Below, piece by piece: positions 1 through 11,715 of a stretch of 64,000 nt of DNA. The DNA comes from Pseudorasbora parva (lineage: Eukaryota > Chordata > Actinopteri > Cypriniformes > Gobionidae): assembly GCF_024679245.1 (NCBI RefSeq), contig NC_090182.1, positions 28,281,753-28,345,752 on the forward strand. The letters are read 5' to 3'. The notes beneath the pieces were generated by a model. It saw nothing but the letters and a program-made list of their open reading frames with translations, was not told the origin of the DNA and searched no databases. The number at the start of each line of letters is the position of its first letter. The stretch's first letter is position 1. The translations under genes were made by a program, and so were the position numbers.

Positions 1-118
1 ACCGGCCCGTCTGGCAACAACAACCATGTCTTGACCAGGACCACACTCCTAAATGCATTGAAGCAACTGCCATGTGATTGGTTGATTAGATAATTGCATT
101 AATGAGAAATTTCCAATA
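1..118 (-). mobile_element. Tc1/mariner terminal fragment
   Basis: The first 118 bases match, in reverse orientation, the left end of the Tc1-like element found near 23.99-24.08 kb: both share the stretches around 'cttgaccaggaccacac', 'aatgcattgaagcaactgcc' and 'aatgagaaat'. Only the terminal untranslated part is present; the element either continues outside the window or is truncated. No coding sequence of it remains here. Confidence 0.7.
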
Positions 119-265
119 TATAGCAATATATTGAAAGCGGCAATCATTTGTCAATATTGCAATATATTACATGAATATATAATATATTGTATAATACCAT
201 CTATATATTATTCCATGTATTTACAATATATTATAATATATTTCAAGTAATATATTGGTAAATTT
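98..265. repeat. AT-rich palindromic repeat, copy 1
   Basis: This tract is built from variants of 'aatatatt' spaced by short unique words ('ggcaatcatttg', 'ccatgtatttacaatat'). The same words occur in inverted order at 46755-46905 ('atgtaaatatatgg', 'caaatgattgccgctttc'), so it is a dispersed repeat family rather than random AT sequence. It has no coding potential. Confidence 0.6.
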
Positions 266-1106
266 ATTTTCCTTTTGTAAGGGTAAACAGCTCATTTTCC
301 ATTGACATTCACAGCAGATCAGATACTTAGCAACCTTTGTATAAAAACAGAACACTTGTCTCCTTAGTTATAATCATATAAAGCATCCGGAAATTCTTTG
401 TTACAGTTGCGCACTCAAAATAATGATGTCTCACATGAAGTACAACTGAAGATGACTTCTGCTGGGAGATTTGTGGTCCATGCTACAGGGCCCCTGCTGG
501 GCTTTCCAGATCTCGCGTCATATTTTCGCTCTCTCTGCTAGTTGTCCTCAGTTCAAATAAAACTTCAGGAACACAACAGTTGAAAACAGAGAAGCCGTTG
601 AGGCGTCACAGAAATGTCCTGGAAAGAATGTCTTCTGCACTGATGATTCCTCTTAACATTGAGATAAATGTCCTAAACCATGAATGTATTTATTTGGCAA
701 TCCTTGAGGGTTACAAGATTTTCAAAGAATGTTCTCACAAGCATATGACATAAAAATGCCAATATGCAGTGTTCCACATCTTAACTGGAAGTCCTTTTAC
801 ACTGATAAAAATGATTTTACTACAGAAAAAAACAAACAATTTTTACAGGAAAAAGTTAGTTCAGGCAAGAAAAAAAAAAAAGAATCAATTCAAGCTTGTA
901 GAAATTGAAGCGCAAATATCAACATTATAAAATTAACTTTTCTGATACTGGTGTTCCCATTATGCACAATAATTAATTCCAGCTAATTAAGTTTTCCAGC
1001 TGTATTTACACAGTTTTATCATTGTTTTTGTTGTTAGGTTTAGTAACCTGTCATTTAGTGACATTTGGAGTTAATTTTCTACAAAATCATACTAAAAAAC
1101 GCTCCA
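266..1106. other. Unassigned intronic spacer
   Basis: I see no open reading frame, tandem repeat or recognisable element here, only AT-rich sequence with a poly-A run near 870. It lies upstream of mtnr1a exon 2 and is probably part of that gene's intron 1. Confidence 0.4.
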
Positions 1107-1436
1107 TTAAATGGATAGTTCACCCAAAAATGAAAATTTAATGTTTATCTGCTTACCCCCAGGCATCCAAGAAGTAGATGTGTTTTTTCTTCTTCATTAG
1201 AACACAAATTAAGATTTTTAACTCCAACCGTTGCTCGTTTATGCATATCAATGGGGTGTTTTTCTATGAGAGTCACTATGAGAGTAAAAAACACATAGAC
1301 ATAAGAATCCAAATGAAATCTTGTGGCTCGTGGCGAGACATTGATATCTTAAGACACAAAACAAACGGTTTCTGCGAGAAACTGCGAAACGGAACAGTAT
1401 TTGCCAATGCCATTACTTCCGTAGAGTAAGGCAGAA
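1107..1436 (+). mobile_element. TTAA-end DNA element ('GGATAGTTCACCC' family), copy 1
   Basis: It starts TTAAATGGATAGTTCACCC and continues with 'aaaaatgaaaattta...gcttacccccaggcatccaagaagtagatgtg'. The same sequence runs in reverse at 47235-47715, ending GGGTGAACTATCCCTTTAA. The two copies differ in the middle. The short reading frames inside (1178-1429 and its antisense) are repeat-derived and not genes. The right boundary is approximate. Confidence 0.6.
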
Positions 1437-1439
1437 AAA

Positions 1440-1672
1440 AAGGTACAGCGCTATCACTGCATGACATGTAGGGTGCATATACCCTAAGGTACAAAAGTTA
1501 AAAGGTACATCTTTGTACCTTACTAACCCTTACTAAGCTAAATGGTACATATTAGTACCTTAAAAGGTACATATCAGTACTTTAGGAGTGCGTATTAGTA
1601 CCTTTAAGGTACATATTAGTAACTTTTTCAGTGTTGTACCCACCCCAGTGACAGCACTGTACCATTTTTTCT
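1440..1672. repeat. Tandem array of AGGTAC palindromic units
   Basis: About seven copies of a degenerate roughly 20-bp unit of the type AAGGTACATATTAGTACCTT occur in tandem. Each unit is itself nearly palindromic (AAGGTAC...GTACCTT). The array ends near 'acagcactgtaccattttt', which echoes 'aaaggtacagcgctatcactg' at its start, so the whole may be a small element whose ends and internal repeats share the GGTAC core. Confidence 0.6.
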
Positions 1673-1989
1673 GACATATATATATCCTCATTAGTGCCTG
1701 CGTGGTTTGGTTTAATTAGGCTTATGCAAATACACATCAATGATCACGCCAGTTTTTGACCTTACCTGACTGAAGTAATGGAATGATTGATTCACATTCA
1801 AAGTATTTCCCACACTTCTAGACATTTTTAAATTTTGATATTCCCTGTATAACAAGCTTTGGACCCGTTTTATATTAGGTGGCCTTAACTGCTATGTACT
1901 AACATTTTAATTAATAATTTGATACAATGTACTTATTTAGTGCATTCACAATACATTATACTTACGTTAAAAAAATTACTTGCATGTAA
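1673..1989. other. Spacer with a partial AT-rich repeat
   Basis: There is no gene. The part from about 1905 ('gatacaatgtacttatttagtgc ... acttgcatgtaatt') resembles pieces at 50020-50075 and 51200-51250, so it is a fragment of a dispersed AT-rich repeat that also flanks the copy-2 element at 50.8-51.2 kb. Confidence 0.4.
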
Positions 1990-2440
1990 TTAAAGGGGTG
2001 ATGAATTGAGAAATCAACTTTCTATTGAGCTTTTGATATACAAAAGGTCATGGTAATATAAGAATATCCTGTAATTTTCAGAGCTGAAAACATCCTTGTT
2101 AGTCAAAGAAAAGCCTTTATTGACACTCGATCTCAGAATATGCCACAACTTGACATCATCATGTGGTGAAACACCGCCTCAACAGAAGATGAACAACTCC
2201 AAATTCTTTAGCCTCGCCCTCGCCCACCAACATGATATACATAGAGCTAAACCGGATCCAACTTCCAAATAATAAAGATACAGATAAGGTTAATTCAGAT
2301 TTCAATATTATGAATCCATGGATGAACTTTACTTTGAATGAATATCCAGCGGAGCGCGCACGGCTGTCAGACACGTGATTACTGGACTAAGTAGTCTTAC
2401 TGCGCTAATACTGTCAAACACAACATATATAAACGCAGTT
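1990..2440 (+). mobile_element. TTAA-end DNA element ('GGGGTGATGAATTG' family), copy 1
   Basis: It begins TTAAAGGGGTGATGAATTGAG. The matching inverted copy ends ...CAATTCATCACCCCTTTAA at 51198. Shared internal words include 'aaatcaacttt', 'ggtcatggtaatataagaatatcc' (with matching complement) and 'cagagctgaaaac'. The right limit is uncertain. The element is non-coding here. Confidence 0.6.
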
Positions 2441-2479
2441 GGATATGTCTAAAGTAAAAGTAAAATCGCTTGTCTGTAT

Positions 2480-2637
2480 AGCCCCTTTCACACTGCACGT
2501 CGGACCCGCAATATTCCCGTAACATTGCCGGGTCGCCTTCTGTGTGAAAGCAACCACGTCCCGGAATTGATTACAGAATTGAACCCGGGTCGGGGACCTA
2601 GTAACATTGCGGGGTTCGATCCGAGACAAGCGCTCAT
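2480..2637 (-). mobile_element. Fragment of the AGCCCCTTTCACACTGC MITE
   Basis: It begins AGCCCCTTTCACACTGCACGTCGGAC and matches, in inverse orientation, about 158 bp of the complete MITE at 15434-15591, including the words 'ccgggacgtggttg' and 'gttactaggtcc' (as complements). It is truncated on its right side, where an unrelated repeat with 'ccgaaccgaactgaaaaccg' begins. Confidence 0.75.
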
Positions 2638-2708
2638 TTTCAAAAAACCGAACCGAACTGAAAACCGTGGTATGTATTGAACCGTGGACTAACTGTATTG
2701 TTGCATCC

Positions 2709-2710
<2 letters not shown>

Positions 2711-2756
<46 letters not shown>
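2711..2756. repeat. (TA)n microsatellite
   Basis: An uninterrupted TA dinucleotide array of about 22 units lies at the end of a repeat fragment ('tattgttgcatccctaa'). Confidence 0.95.
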
Positions 2757-2763
<7 letters not shown>

Positions 2764-2972
2764 GTTTGACAAAGGGACATAGTAATTTATCATAAATTTT
2801 AATTTTAAAACACAATTGCTTATACAGCCACATGACATTTAAACTGCATTAAACAAACATATTCATGTGTACCATTAAAAAAAAAAAACATTTTGGGTGC
2901 AAAACCACATATTCAATTGTGCAATTAAAAATAGTCAATTTTGGGAACAGCAGATCAGTGAACTGATGTCAA

Positions 2973-3450
<478 letters not shown>

Positions 3451-4250
3451 GTGTATGTGTATGTTTATGTGTGTTTGTGAGTGACACAGAGGATAGTCCA
3501 TTTTAGCTGAAACCATGTGGCCCATTTTACCTCAGTGGGTTAAGGTAAATTGGGCCACCAAGAAAAACATTACTTTTCCAAATAATATTTTAATATACCA
3601 AACTAACAGCATTACATCTGATGGATGCAATCAAGGCAGATATTGTACATAGTTTTTTTATGTTCATTTTTTAAATCCTTATTTTATAATCCTTATTGTA
3701 GTTTAGTTAGATTTGGTATGCCAGGCTACATACCATACACCTTTCTGGTGCAGTCTTGATTTGAATCATTGTCCCGCCAACCATACAGTAGCAACCATAA
3801 ACCAATCAAATCACATGTTACTTGTCAAGTATAGTTATGACAACAGTTTGAAATCCTTTCCAGTCATTGGCTTTAAATTCCAGAGGGGCTAGGACCCCCA
3901 AACCTTAAATTGCCCATGATGGCCCATTTTACCTGATATCACCTTATGTAATAGTATTGCATTGTTACAGATAATTTGATATCTATTGTGTGTATGTGTC
4001 TAACTGAACATACCTTAGCACGCTGTCAAAGGTGGTGGTGTTTGTGGTCATCAGACTCAGACATGGATGGGCCAGGGCTCGTAAATCCCAATGTCCCCAA
4101 TGTTTATTATTTTCTAAATAATAAAAATATTATTTAGAAAATATTTAGAAAAATATACTTTAAAGGAAAGTTCAGTGTACTTTTGTAAAGTGTACTTATT
4201 TGAACATTACTTTAAAATATATTTTTTTGTATATTTTAAACTTATGCTCA
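3451..4250. other. Unassigned intronic spacer
   Basis: No gene or bounded element is recognised. It is AT-rich with two short statements of 'gcccattttacct' (3521-3545 and 3920-3935), which hint at a decayed repeat. Confidence 0.4.
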
Positions 4251-4258
4251 AAATTGTC

Positions 4259-5137
4259 CAGAGGTGGACAAAGTAGGCTACACAACTCTATTACTTGAGT
4301 AAAAGTAAAAGTACTACTGGTCAAATATTACTCTGTTACAAGTGAAAGTTGTAAAAACAGATTTTTACTCAAGTAAAAGTACAGAAGTGTTTGTTTTCAA
4401 AAGTACTCAAGTATCAAAGTAAATTTTCTTTTTTATGGCAATGCATTATTTTATTATAAATGCACACTGTCATCATGGTTTAAGCCATTCAGTGATGCTC
4501 CATCTGACGTACTAGCATACGACTAACTAGCATACGACTAACTTAATAACTAATTTAAATACTTGTATATAAGTTACAAAGCTCTTTACAAAGCTGCTGT
4601 CACTTTAAGGCTGAATGCATGGATCCAATACACTGATACACATCTGATATTCTCCCAACTTTACCATTCTCTTTCTCCCAGATGTTTATATTTTTAATAT
4701 TTTAAAAGACATGCACAAAGTGTATGCCAACTAAACTAATCTTGATTTTTGTTTTTAAACTGACACATACTTTCAAAGTATGGCTATGGGTGCACACACT
4801 TGTGCCTAAGAACCGTCTTCTTCCATTTTGCTATGAACAGATCAGTGTTCAAAAAAATGGGGAAATGTATATGACTATAAGAGTGATTCCTGACAGACTG
4901 TCTGCAACAAAAACAACAAAAAAACTTTTAAAGAAGGAAAAAATCATCCTCGGACTTTCAGAGCTGCAACAGATAGAAATGTAGTGGAGTAAAAAGTATG
5001 ATATTTGTCTTTCAAATGTAGTGAAGTAAAAGTCAGAAGTTTCCAGAAAAAATAATACTCCAGTAAAGTACAGATACACAAAAAGTGTAATTGAAGTACA
5101 GTACTCAAGTAAAGTACTTAGTTACTGTCCACCTCTG
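4259..5137. mobile_element. hAT-type MITE with perfect 8-bp target duplication
   Basis: The element begins CAGAGGTGGACA and ends TGTCCACCTCTG, a perfect 12-bp terminal inverted repeat. It is flanked on both sides by AAATTGTC (4251-4258 and 5138-5145), an exact 8-bp duplication typical of the hAT superfamily. Both ends carry many 'actcaagtaaaagtac' words in inverted arrangement. It has no transposase, so it must have been mobilised in trans. It sits about 735 bp upstream of mtnr1a exon 2, probably in intron 1. Confidence 0.92.
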
Positions 5138-5145
5138 AAATTGTC

Positions 5146-5872
5146 ATTGTCACAAATTAACAATGCACTAAAAGCATATTTTAAAAATACATAATTTATA
5201 TCATTAAGCTGTATATTTAAAGTTAAATAATGTTTAAATTTATTTATTCATGCTTAACTGTTCAAATTAAGCATGAATAAATAAGTGATAATAAATTATT
5301 ATTATATAAATAAAATATTATATGCACTAAAAGCCCATTTTTAAATATATACAGTGAATCCTGCATAATACATGAAATGAATAAAGTACAAACATCTGAA
5401 AATGGCATATTTAAAACCTGCAACGGGATGGAGTCTCATCAGCTAGTGTCTCTTCTAACATGGGGCCCAAAAGTTCTAAAAGGTATTCATTGGAGAGCTA
5501 AGTATCATGTGACAATAACAGATGCAACCCAAATCCTTTTAATAGTGAAAGCAGCTGACAGACTTAGGAAAGATATGATTTAATTAGATGCAAGAAAGGT
5601 CATGCTGCAGAAGTATACCGGCATCCATCCTGAAAAGCGGCTAAACTTTGTTTTTGAAAGTCATCACAAGGAGACGATGAGCACATGGCAGTCATATGAA
5701 ACCTCTTTATTTCCTCTCGCTATTGTATTTGCCCTAATGTTATTCAATAACCTAATAAATTGCATTCTGGAAATTGCAATAGAATGTTTGCTTAGAAGTT
5801 TTCGCCAATTGTACAATGTTGCTATGTGCCTGTAATTGCATTTATCTCATTTTCACTCTTATTGTTTTGCAG
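5146..5872 (+). other. 3' end of mtnr1a intron 1, with splice acceptor
   Basis: This non-coding stretch leads into exon 2. The acceptor is a T-rich tract followed by 'attgttttgcag' ending at 5872. The short open frames at 5377-5583 and 5602-5835 show no recognisable domain and I do not regard them as genes. The ATG at 5836 that opens the long downstream frame lies inside the intron. Confidence 0.7.
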
Positions 5873-6741
5873 GGAACATATTTGTGGTGAGCTTGGCAGT
5901 AGCTGACCTGGTGGTAGCAGTCTATCCTTATCCTCTTGTGCTGGTCTCCATTTTCCACAATGGATGGAACTTGGGATTTGTCCACTGCCAGATCAGTGGA
6001 TTCCTGATGGGACTGAGCGTGATTGGATCTATATTTAACATAACCGGCATTGCCATCAATCGCTACTGCTATATTTGTCACAGCCTCAAGTATGACAAGC
6101 TGTACAGTGACAAGAACTCTCTTTGTTACGTCCTTCTCATCTGGATACTGACCGTGGTCGCTATAGTGCCAAACTTTTACGTGGGCTCCCTGCAGTATGA
6201 CCCCAGGGTCTACTCGTGTACGTTTGTTCAGTCGGCCAGCTCAGCGTACACCATCGCTGTGGTGTTCTTCCATTTTATTCTTCCAATAATGATTGTGTCG
6301 TACTGCTACCTGCGGATCTGGATCTTGGTGATTCAGGTGAGGAGACGTGTCAAACCCGAGTTTCGGCCCAAACTCACGCCGCACGACATAAGGAACTTCG
6401 TCACCATGTTCGTGGTGTTTGTTCTTTTTGCCGTCTGCTGGGCCCCTCTCAATTTCATCGGCTTGGCGGTCGCCATAGACCCCGGGCGGGTTGCGCCTCT
6501 CATCCCGGAGTGGTTTTTTGTATCCAGTTATTTTATGGCCTATTTCAACAGCTGCCTTAATGCCATAGTCTACGGGCTGCTCAACCAGAACTTCAGAAGA
6601 GAGTACAAAAAAATTATCATCTCACTCTGTACTGCGAGGATGTTCTTCCCAGAGAGTTCAAATGATGCTGCAGAACGGGGCAAAAGCAAGCCATCCCCTT
6701 TAATGACAAACAACAACCGAGTAAAAGTAGATTCGGTATGA
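5873..6741 (+). CDS. mtnr1a: Melatonin receptor type 1A, exon 2 (last coding exon)
   Basis: This exon encodes about 289 residues of a class A GPCR, from the first intracellular loop to the C-terminus; it signals melatonin through Gi/o at the plasma membrane. Counting from the split Gly codon: TM2 about 3-28; TM3 about 36-60, followed by NRY (63-65), the melatonin-receptor variant of DRY; TM4 about 84-104 with Asn101; ECL2 with Cys116 (partner of Cys39), Phe118 and Gln120, which match ligand-pocket residues known in human MT1; TM5 about 126-150; TM6 with CWAP (189-192); TM7 with NAIVY (230-234), the family's variant of NPxxY. The C-terminus ends VKVDSV, a subtype 1A tail with a PDZ-like end. 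The intron phase and position (before [13 protein letters not shown]) match the single conserved intron of melatonin receptors. Exon 1 (N-terminus and TM1) is not in the window. The choice between aa and ab paralogues cannot be made. Confidence 0.96.
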
Positions 6742-7720
6742 AAAGGACACAGAAACCAAATAAGCGTTTCAGCTGCGGAACTAGTTACAACTATTTATAA
6801 ACGATATTTATAACCTGAACACAGGAATCTGTATTTCTTTTACCTGTTGTTTTTTCAAGAGGGTGCATTTCAAATATCTTGCTTTTTCTCAGTGTTTACA
6901 AGATCATAATGTTAGGCTTTTTAAATACAGCGGGTACATACCTTTTCCCCCCAGGACATTATAAAATTATTTCTACAAACCAATGCATACATACCAATTT
7001 CATACATGGAAAAACAAGGTGCCAAATGTAAGCAGATTAATAGCCCCTAAAGCTGTTAAGTGCTCAGCAATGTACTTTTATGATATTTATGATTTTTCTT
7101 TTAGGTTTTGGTATTTTTTAATGGTCTATAGAGGCTGTCAGCAAGCAGCACATGCCAAATAATGCATTTGTTTATTTTACTTAAGACTAGTTATTTCTTG
7201 ATAGACTTGGTTTTAAATGGTTAGACTGCCAGTGCATGGCAAATAATGTGTAAAACATATTTGTCCCAGATTTGAAAGGAAATGTCTGACCGTTCCTACG
7301 ACAGATTTAAGATTGGTTAAGTGTATATGGCCAAGCATCTGTATAGCATGCATATCTTATGAAATGTGAACAAAATGGTGAATTCTAAAAAATGAGATTT
7401 TAGACATTCATGTGCCAAAACAGCATCTTATCCATCTGTTACAGCTCTTATGATTCATTTATTCTACAGATTACATTGATATACTACTGTGATGGAGTGC
7501 ATTTCATGACAACCAATATAAGTCTAATCTTAAACAACTTATCCCTATTTTAGAGTTCAATATACTATTTTAAACCATTTTTATGATGTGAAATCAATGG
7601 CAGATGTTCAACACAACACAGTACCTTACTTTCTTGTTTACAACATAAAACGCTACAAAATGAAACATATTTGCTTGTCCTTGAACTTTTCAATGTTAAT
7701 AAACTTGAGCTGAAAACAAG
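6742..7720 (+). other. mtnr1a: Probable mtnr1a 3' UTR
   Basis: About 0.98 kb of non-repetitive, non-coding AT-rich sequence follows the stop codon and ends shortly after an AATAAA at 7698-7703. The absence of transposon signatures here, unlike the surroundings, supports its being transcribed UTR. The true cleavage site is not established. Confidence 0.6.
7698..7703 (+). promoter_or_regulatory. Candidate polyadenylation signal AATAAA
   Basis: A canonical hexamer lies about 0.96 kb after the mtnr1a stop, within 'gttaataaacttgagc'. It is the best-placed signal on this strand before the repeat block starts at 7.84 kb. Confidence 0.5.
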
Positions 7721-7835
7721 ATGTATGCTTGCTTAAAAGCTATAGAAGAGGATACATGGATAAACTGTTTTGCATTCTTTTACTATTATTGTTTTTTTAT
7801 GTTGATTGAGACTTGGAGGTTCATTAAAAGCAACA

Positions 7836-10369
7836 TTAAAGTGTTACTTCAGCGATTAGCATATGTCTTTGATTCAGTAGAAACCCTGGAGTATATTCAA
7901 ATGATTGTGCTTTTCCCCCACATATCCCCCTGAGACAGGAGATTTATGCATTTTATTTCTGGAAAAATTCCTCCTATGATGGAAATTTATGATATTTGCA
8001 TAATAGGAGGACTGTTTGGAATAAGGCTAAAGACTACAGCCAGCAGAGGGAGCCATTTCCGCATGTTTTGAATCTGCGCATGGGAGATGGAGATTACACA
8101 CTCAGAGTTCAGCTGGCAGCTACAGGCACTCATTTAAACGGAGCTATGCTGAGCAAGGTAAGTCTTTTAACTTCTCAAATTAATTTCTATGAAAGTTAAG
8201 CTTGCAAAGGCATGAACTGAAACGCGCCAGACTGAACTTGCGTTGTGAATGTATGCCGCGAGTGCAGTCGCGATTACCTCAGCTCTCATCACAAGAGCTC
8301 ATCAGCTCATTTATCTGACTCCTGCAGTTAGTGCTCAGTGCTGTGATACTCGCGCGGTGACTCACTCATTATATTGAACACACACGTTCAGTTTTTAATT
8401 GTAGTGTCTTCTCCAACTCAGTCACAGTAATCAAGTAGCGGTGGCTTTGGGAATGGCCTCACAGGGCAGCGAAGCATTCTGGGAATTGTAGTCTTTCATC
8501 CCCATTCGACAAAAATACATTTTCTGTCTTTTCTCGGTCTAGAAAGCAGCAAATTCAAAAATAATTTCACATTTCTACTACATTGATGACCCAGTTTAAA
8601 TACAGATTCATCTTCTCAGCGCTGAAGTAACCCATTAAACAGCTTTAGGGAGGTAGCAATGCTACTACTTTACATTTTTCAGTAGCGTGACAGTAGCTCA
8701 GCTGCTTTAAAAGTCAACATGTAATCAAAATAAATTCTGTTTACAACAATTGCATGTTTATGGTTTTTGTGAACCGTTCATTGGTGCACATTCTTTTTTT
8801 ATGTAATTTGGCATGTCTGCATTTATTAGACAATGAAGCAATGGGAGAGGGAGAAAGAAACATGATCCGGAAATGACCTCAAGTCTTGACTCAGACTCAT
8901 GTTACCCACAATGCAACTGCACCACAGGCCTGAGCACTGCCCACGAGGCTATATGGTTAAGTGGTGAGGAAAATCTTGTGTTTGGATTTTTTTGTGCAAT
9001 AATTATGCTCTGCTCTGATTGGCTTTTTCAGCAGCTCACAGCAGTTCAGCTGTTCAGCTTGTGAGTCCCGACCTTCCTGACAGAACACAGACCGACTGAA
9101 TGACACTTTAAGCGAAACATCTCAAATGGAGATTGATAAAATGCAGCCTACCTGTTTAGTGGTGTTTTCAGATCATCCGCGCACGAGAAAGAGCTCGCGT
9201 TCGTGCGGTTGCCAGATTTCAGTAATTAACCCCCCAAACAGAGCTTTTCTGTGAAAAAAACCTGTATGCATCCGGTGTTTTACCTAAACTTGTCTAATCT
9301 GGCAACCATATGCACGCGAGCTCTCTCTCACGGATGATCTGAAAACACCAATAAACAAGTAAGCTGCATTTTATCAATCTCCATTTAAGATGCTTAAAGT
9401 GTGTCATTCAGCCAACATTTTAGACTTGTCTTTTTTTGATATTGCATGTTTATATAACGTTAGTCACAATGTAGGCTAAGGTTGCGCAGTGACTGTGATG
9501 TAGCCTAATCTGAAATACAAATAGGCAAAAACATCATAGGAAACACCATACTTCATTTCTCAAAAATATAAATATATAACTTATATTTTTACAAAATGAA
9601 TAGCCTTGTCAAATGACTATCGTTTTAACTTATATAGTGGAAAATGTGACGTTAGCTAGAAGGATCGAGTGAACAATCTAAGCAAAGTATCTACGGTTGT
9701 ATTTTGTAATATAAAATAATATTACCCTTTGCCATTAAACACACTATTTAGTTTTGTATGGTACTTGGAGTTTCATATTTTTACTGTAAGCATCATGCAT
9801 TATCTAGACAATGCTGTCGCTCTAAGAAACTTTCTTTTTAATCAGAAATTGTTTAAACAGTCAATAAGTGGATAAAATCGCTATACTTACTGCTTGCAGG
9901 AATATAGTTGTCACTTTCTTCAGTTTAAGACGCTGAGCGAAGCTTGCTTGAAATGGGCCGAACAAACGAACGATCTTGAATTAAATTGTTGTGGTATCGG
10001 ATTATAAACATCAACCATGACTGTTGACATTTTTTATCTGTGGGAAGGGTAGAAAAGTATCCTGAACAGCCCGGAACATGACGAGTGTCCGAGAAGTTTG
10101 TTTATTACAGTTACCTTCATTTCCGCCAGACGTTTGGACAGATGCAAATGTTGGGGGCGTGCATATAAGTGATCCCCAACACTTGTGTCACGGTTGGGTT
10201 TATGTTGAGAAGCACTTTTTTTTCCGTGGAGTTTTGGATTCACAAGATTTGAATAAGAAGTAGGAGGCTATGATGTTTGAGACTCACAGTATGTGATGTC
10301 CATGTACTGAACTCTTATTATTTCACCATGGCATGGTTAATTAAATGTTTCATTCTAGGGCACCTTTAA
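7836..10369. mobile_element. Probable 2.5-kb TTAA-flanked DNA element
   Basis: TTAA at 7836 is followed by AAGTGTTACTTCAGCG, and the right end reads ...CATTCTAGGGCACCTTTAA (10369). Only the TTAAAG termini are inverted repeats, so the boundaries are tentative. Near the left end a plus-strand open exon (about 8061-8157, ...LSK) stops at a GTAAGT donor; near the right end a minus-strand frame (10243 down to 10115, ...AEMK) stops at a GTAACT donor. The two exons face inward. The element contains the foldback at 9096-9411. No transposase was found, so it would be non-autonomous. Confidence 0.42.
9096..9411. repeat. Long foldback (inverted repeat) palindrome
   Basis: The left arm 9096-9218 (ctgaatgacac...ttgccagatt) pairs with the right arm 9296-9411 (aatctggcaac...gtcattcag) over roughly 120 bp with an estimated 85-90% match and small gaps; the loop is about 77 bp. 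A transcript would fold into a long hairpin. It probably derives from the end of a DNA transposon duplicated head-to-head. Confidence 0.88.
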
Positions 10370-10796
10370 AGCTACACTGTGTGATATTTCCCCCCATCTA
10401 GCGGTGAAAAGGTATATGACAATCCAGTGAATATTAGTTTCTGTTCCTCTCAATTCCAATTTCATTTCAAATCCTACGGTTGCCGATTTAGTCCAAGATT
10501 AACAAGGCAATCCCCCTTTTCACATTCGTCACGGTGCCATCGAGTGTTAAAACGCGAAGCTTGAATTTATGGGTATGTCCCTCTTTGGCTACTGTACTTT
10601 CAAGATGGAGGGGCAACATGGCGACTGGCATTCGAACCCCTCTCCCGTATGTATTTTCAATGGTATATTATAAACTTACGAGAATACTTTATTACTTGAA
10701 AGAAGTAAATATACATTAATGAGCACATATATTTTTGAAAGAACTAAGTGTTTTTAGCTAAGAATAAACTAAAAAAGTTACACAGTGTAGCTTTAA
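10366..10796. mobile_element. 431-bp TTAA MITE
   Basis: The termini TTAAAGCTACACTGTGT (10366) and ACACAGTGTAGCTTTAA (10796) are perfect 17-bp inverted repeats that include the TTAA. The left TTAA is shared with the end of the preceding 2.5-kb element, so the two abut. The open frame at 10534-10719 has no domain and I do not call it a gene. Confidence 0.88.
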
Positions 10797-11449
10797 TGTT
10801 TTAATGTTAGACTATGTAGATTCTCATAGTTTTGCACCAGATAGTTAAGTACAAAAATAAACATACCATCAGATAATTATGAATTTAAAAAGATACCAAA
10901 TTGATTCAATGCGGATACTTTTTGTTTAAAATGTATGTTGCTAACATCTTGGTTACTGTTGTAACCCGGGCTTGACATTACAGTTTTTTTTGTTTTTGTT
11001 TTTTACAATCCCTATGTCCATTTTTTAAATACTTTTACCAATTTTCCAAAACTTTTAACACAGTTAGTACAACATCTGTCTGTGTAGGCTATACAATTAA
11101 CACATTAACACATTTTACAATGCTTGAACTTTTTTTTAGACCAAAACAATGTATTTTTACTGCCAAATTTACCAATGCTTTAACACTGTATGTCAGAACA
11201 GATAACACCATGTTCTAAACCTAACCTCATAGGCTAAAGTCAAGGTAAACAGCTGTTTATGTTGTGAATTGAAATAAATATATCCCTTGTATTTATACAA
11301 ATATTAAAATCACAGCTGATTCCCATTAATGCTTGCTCAGGTTTTCTTTCATTCACATGGCCATATGGTATACAGTAAAAGAGAGCCTCTTTTGGTTGAT
11401 CTTGTGTGAAAAAGGAACACCATAGAGAAACACAAAGAAAGTAAGAAAA

Positions 11450-11715
11450 ATGCCGGCATAAGGGAGAGGAGGATGAGTACCTGGACAAGGGAGAGGGGTG
11501 GGACAAGGGCAAGGGAGAGGAATGCCTGGACGAGGACAAGGCAGAGATTGAGGAGTTAGAATGCATGGTGGCGCTCAAAGAAGAGACAGAATTAGGGTAA
11601 CTGATGAAATAAGAGCCATATACCACAAGCTATCATACAGAGTGGCTGGTGGACAAGTACAGACAAATCTCAGTCAGGACACAGTGGCATCCATTATCCA
11701 TAGTTTTTGAGAAAC
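11450..11715 (+). pseudogene. IS630/Tc1-like transposase N-terminal remnant
   Basis: The plus-strand translation gives a Gly/Arg-rich start (GQGRG, RGMPGRGQGRD), then RVTDEIRAIYHKLSYRVAGG and QVQTNLSQDTVASIIHSF. This resembles the Gly/Arg-rich leader and paired-like helix-turn-helix of a fish IS630-type transposase family. The frame changes and the catalytic DDE part is absent. The minus-strand frame 11240-11626 is an antisense shadow. Confidence 0.55.

Noticed and set aside
5377..5835. Two short open frames upstream of mtnr1a exon 2 as possible exon 1
   Set aside because: Neither encodes the expected N-terminus with TM1 (a hydrophobic stretch ending GN.L.I...R..KLR), and neither ends at a donor with the needed phase.
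5836..5872. ATG at 5836 as the mtnr1a start
   Set aside because: The 12 codons before the conserved Gly-Asn-Ile-Phe lie in the intron, upstream of a clear TTGTTTTGCAG acceptor; TM1 would be missing.
11240..11626. 128-codon minus-strand Ser/Pro-rich frame
   Set aside because: It is antisense to a recognisable Gly/Arg-rich IS630/Tc1-type transposase leader, which explains its composition.
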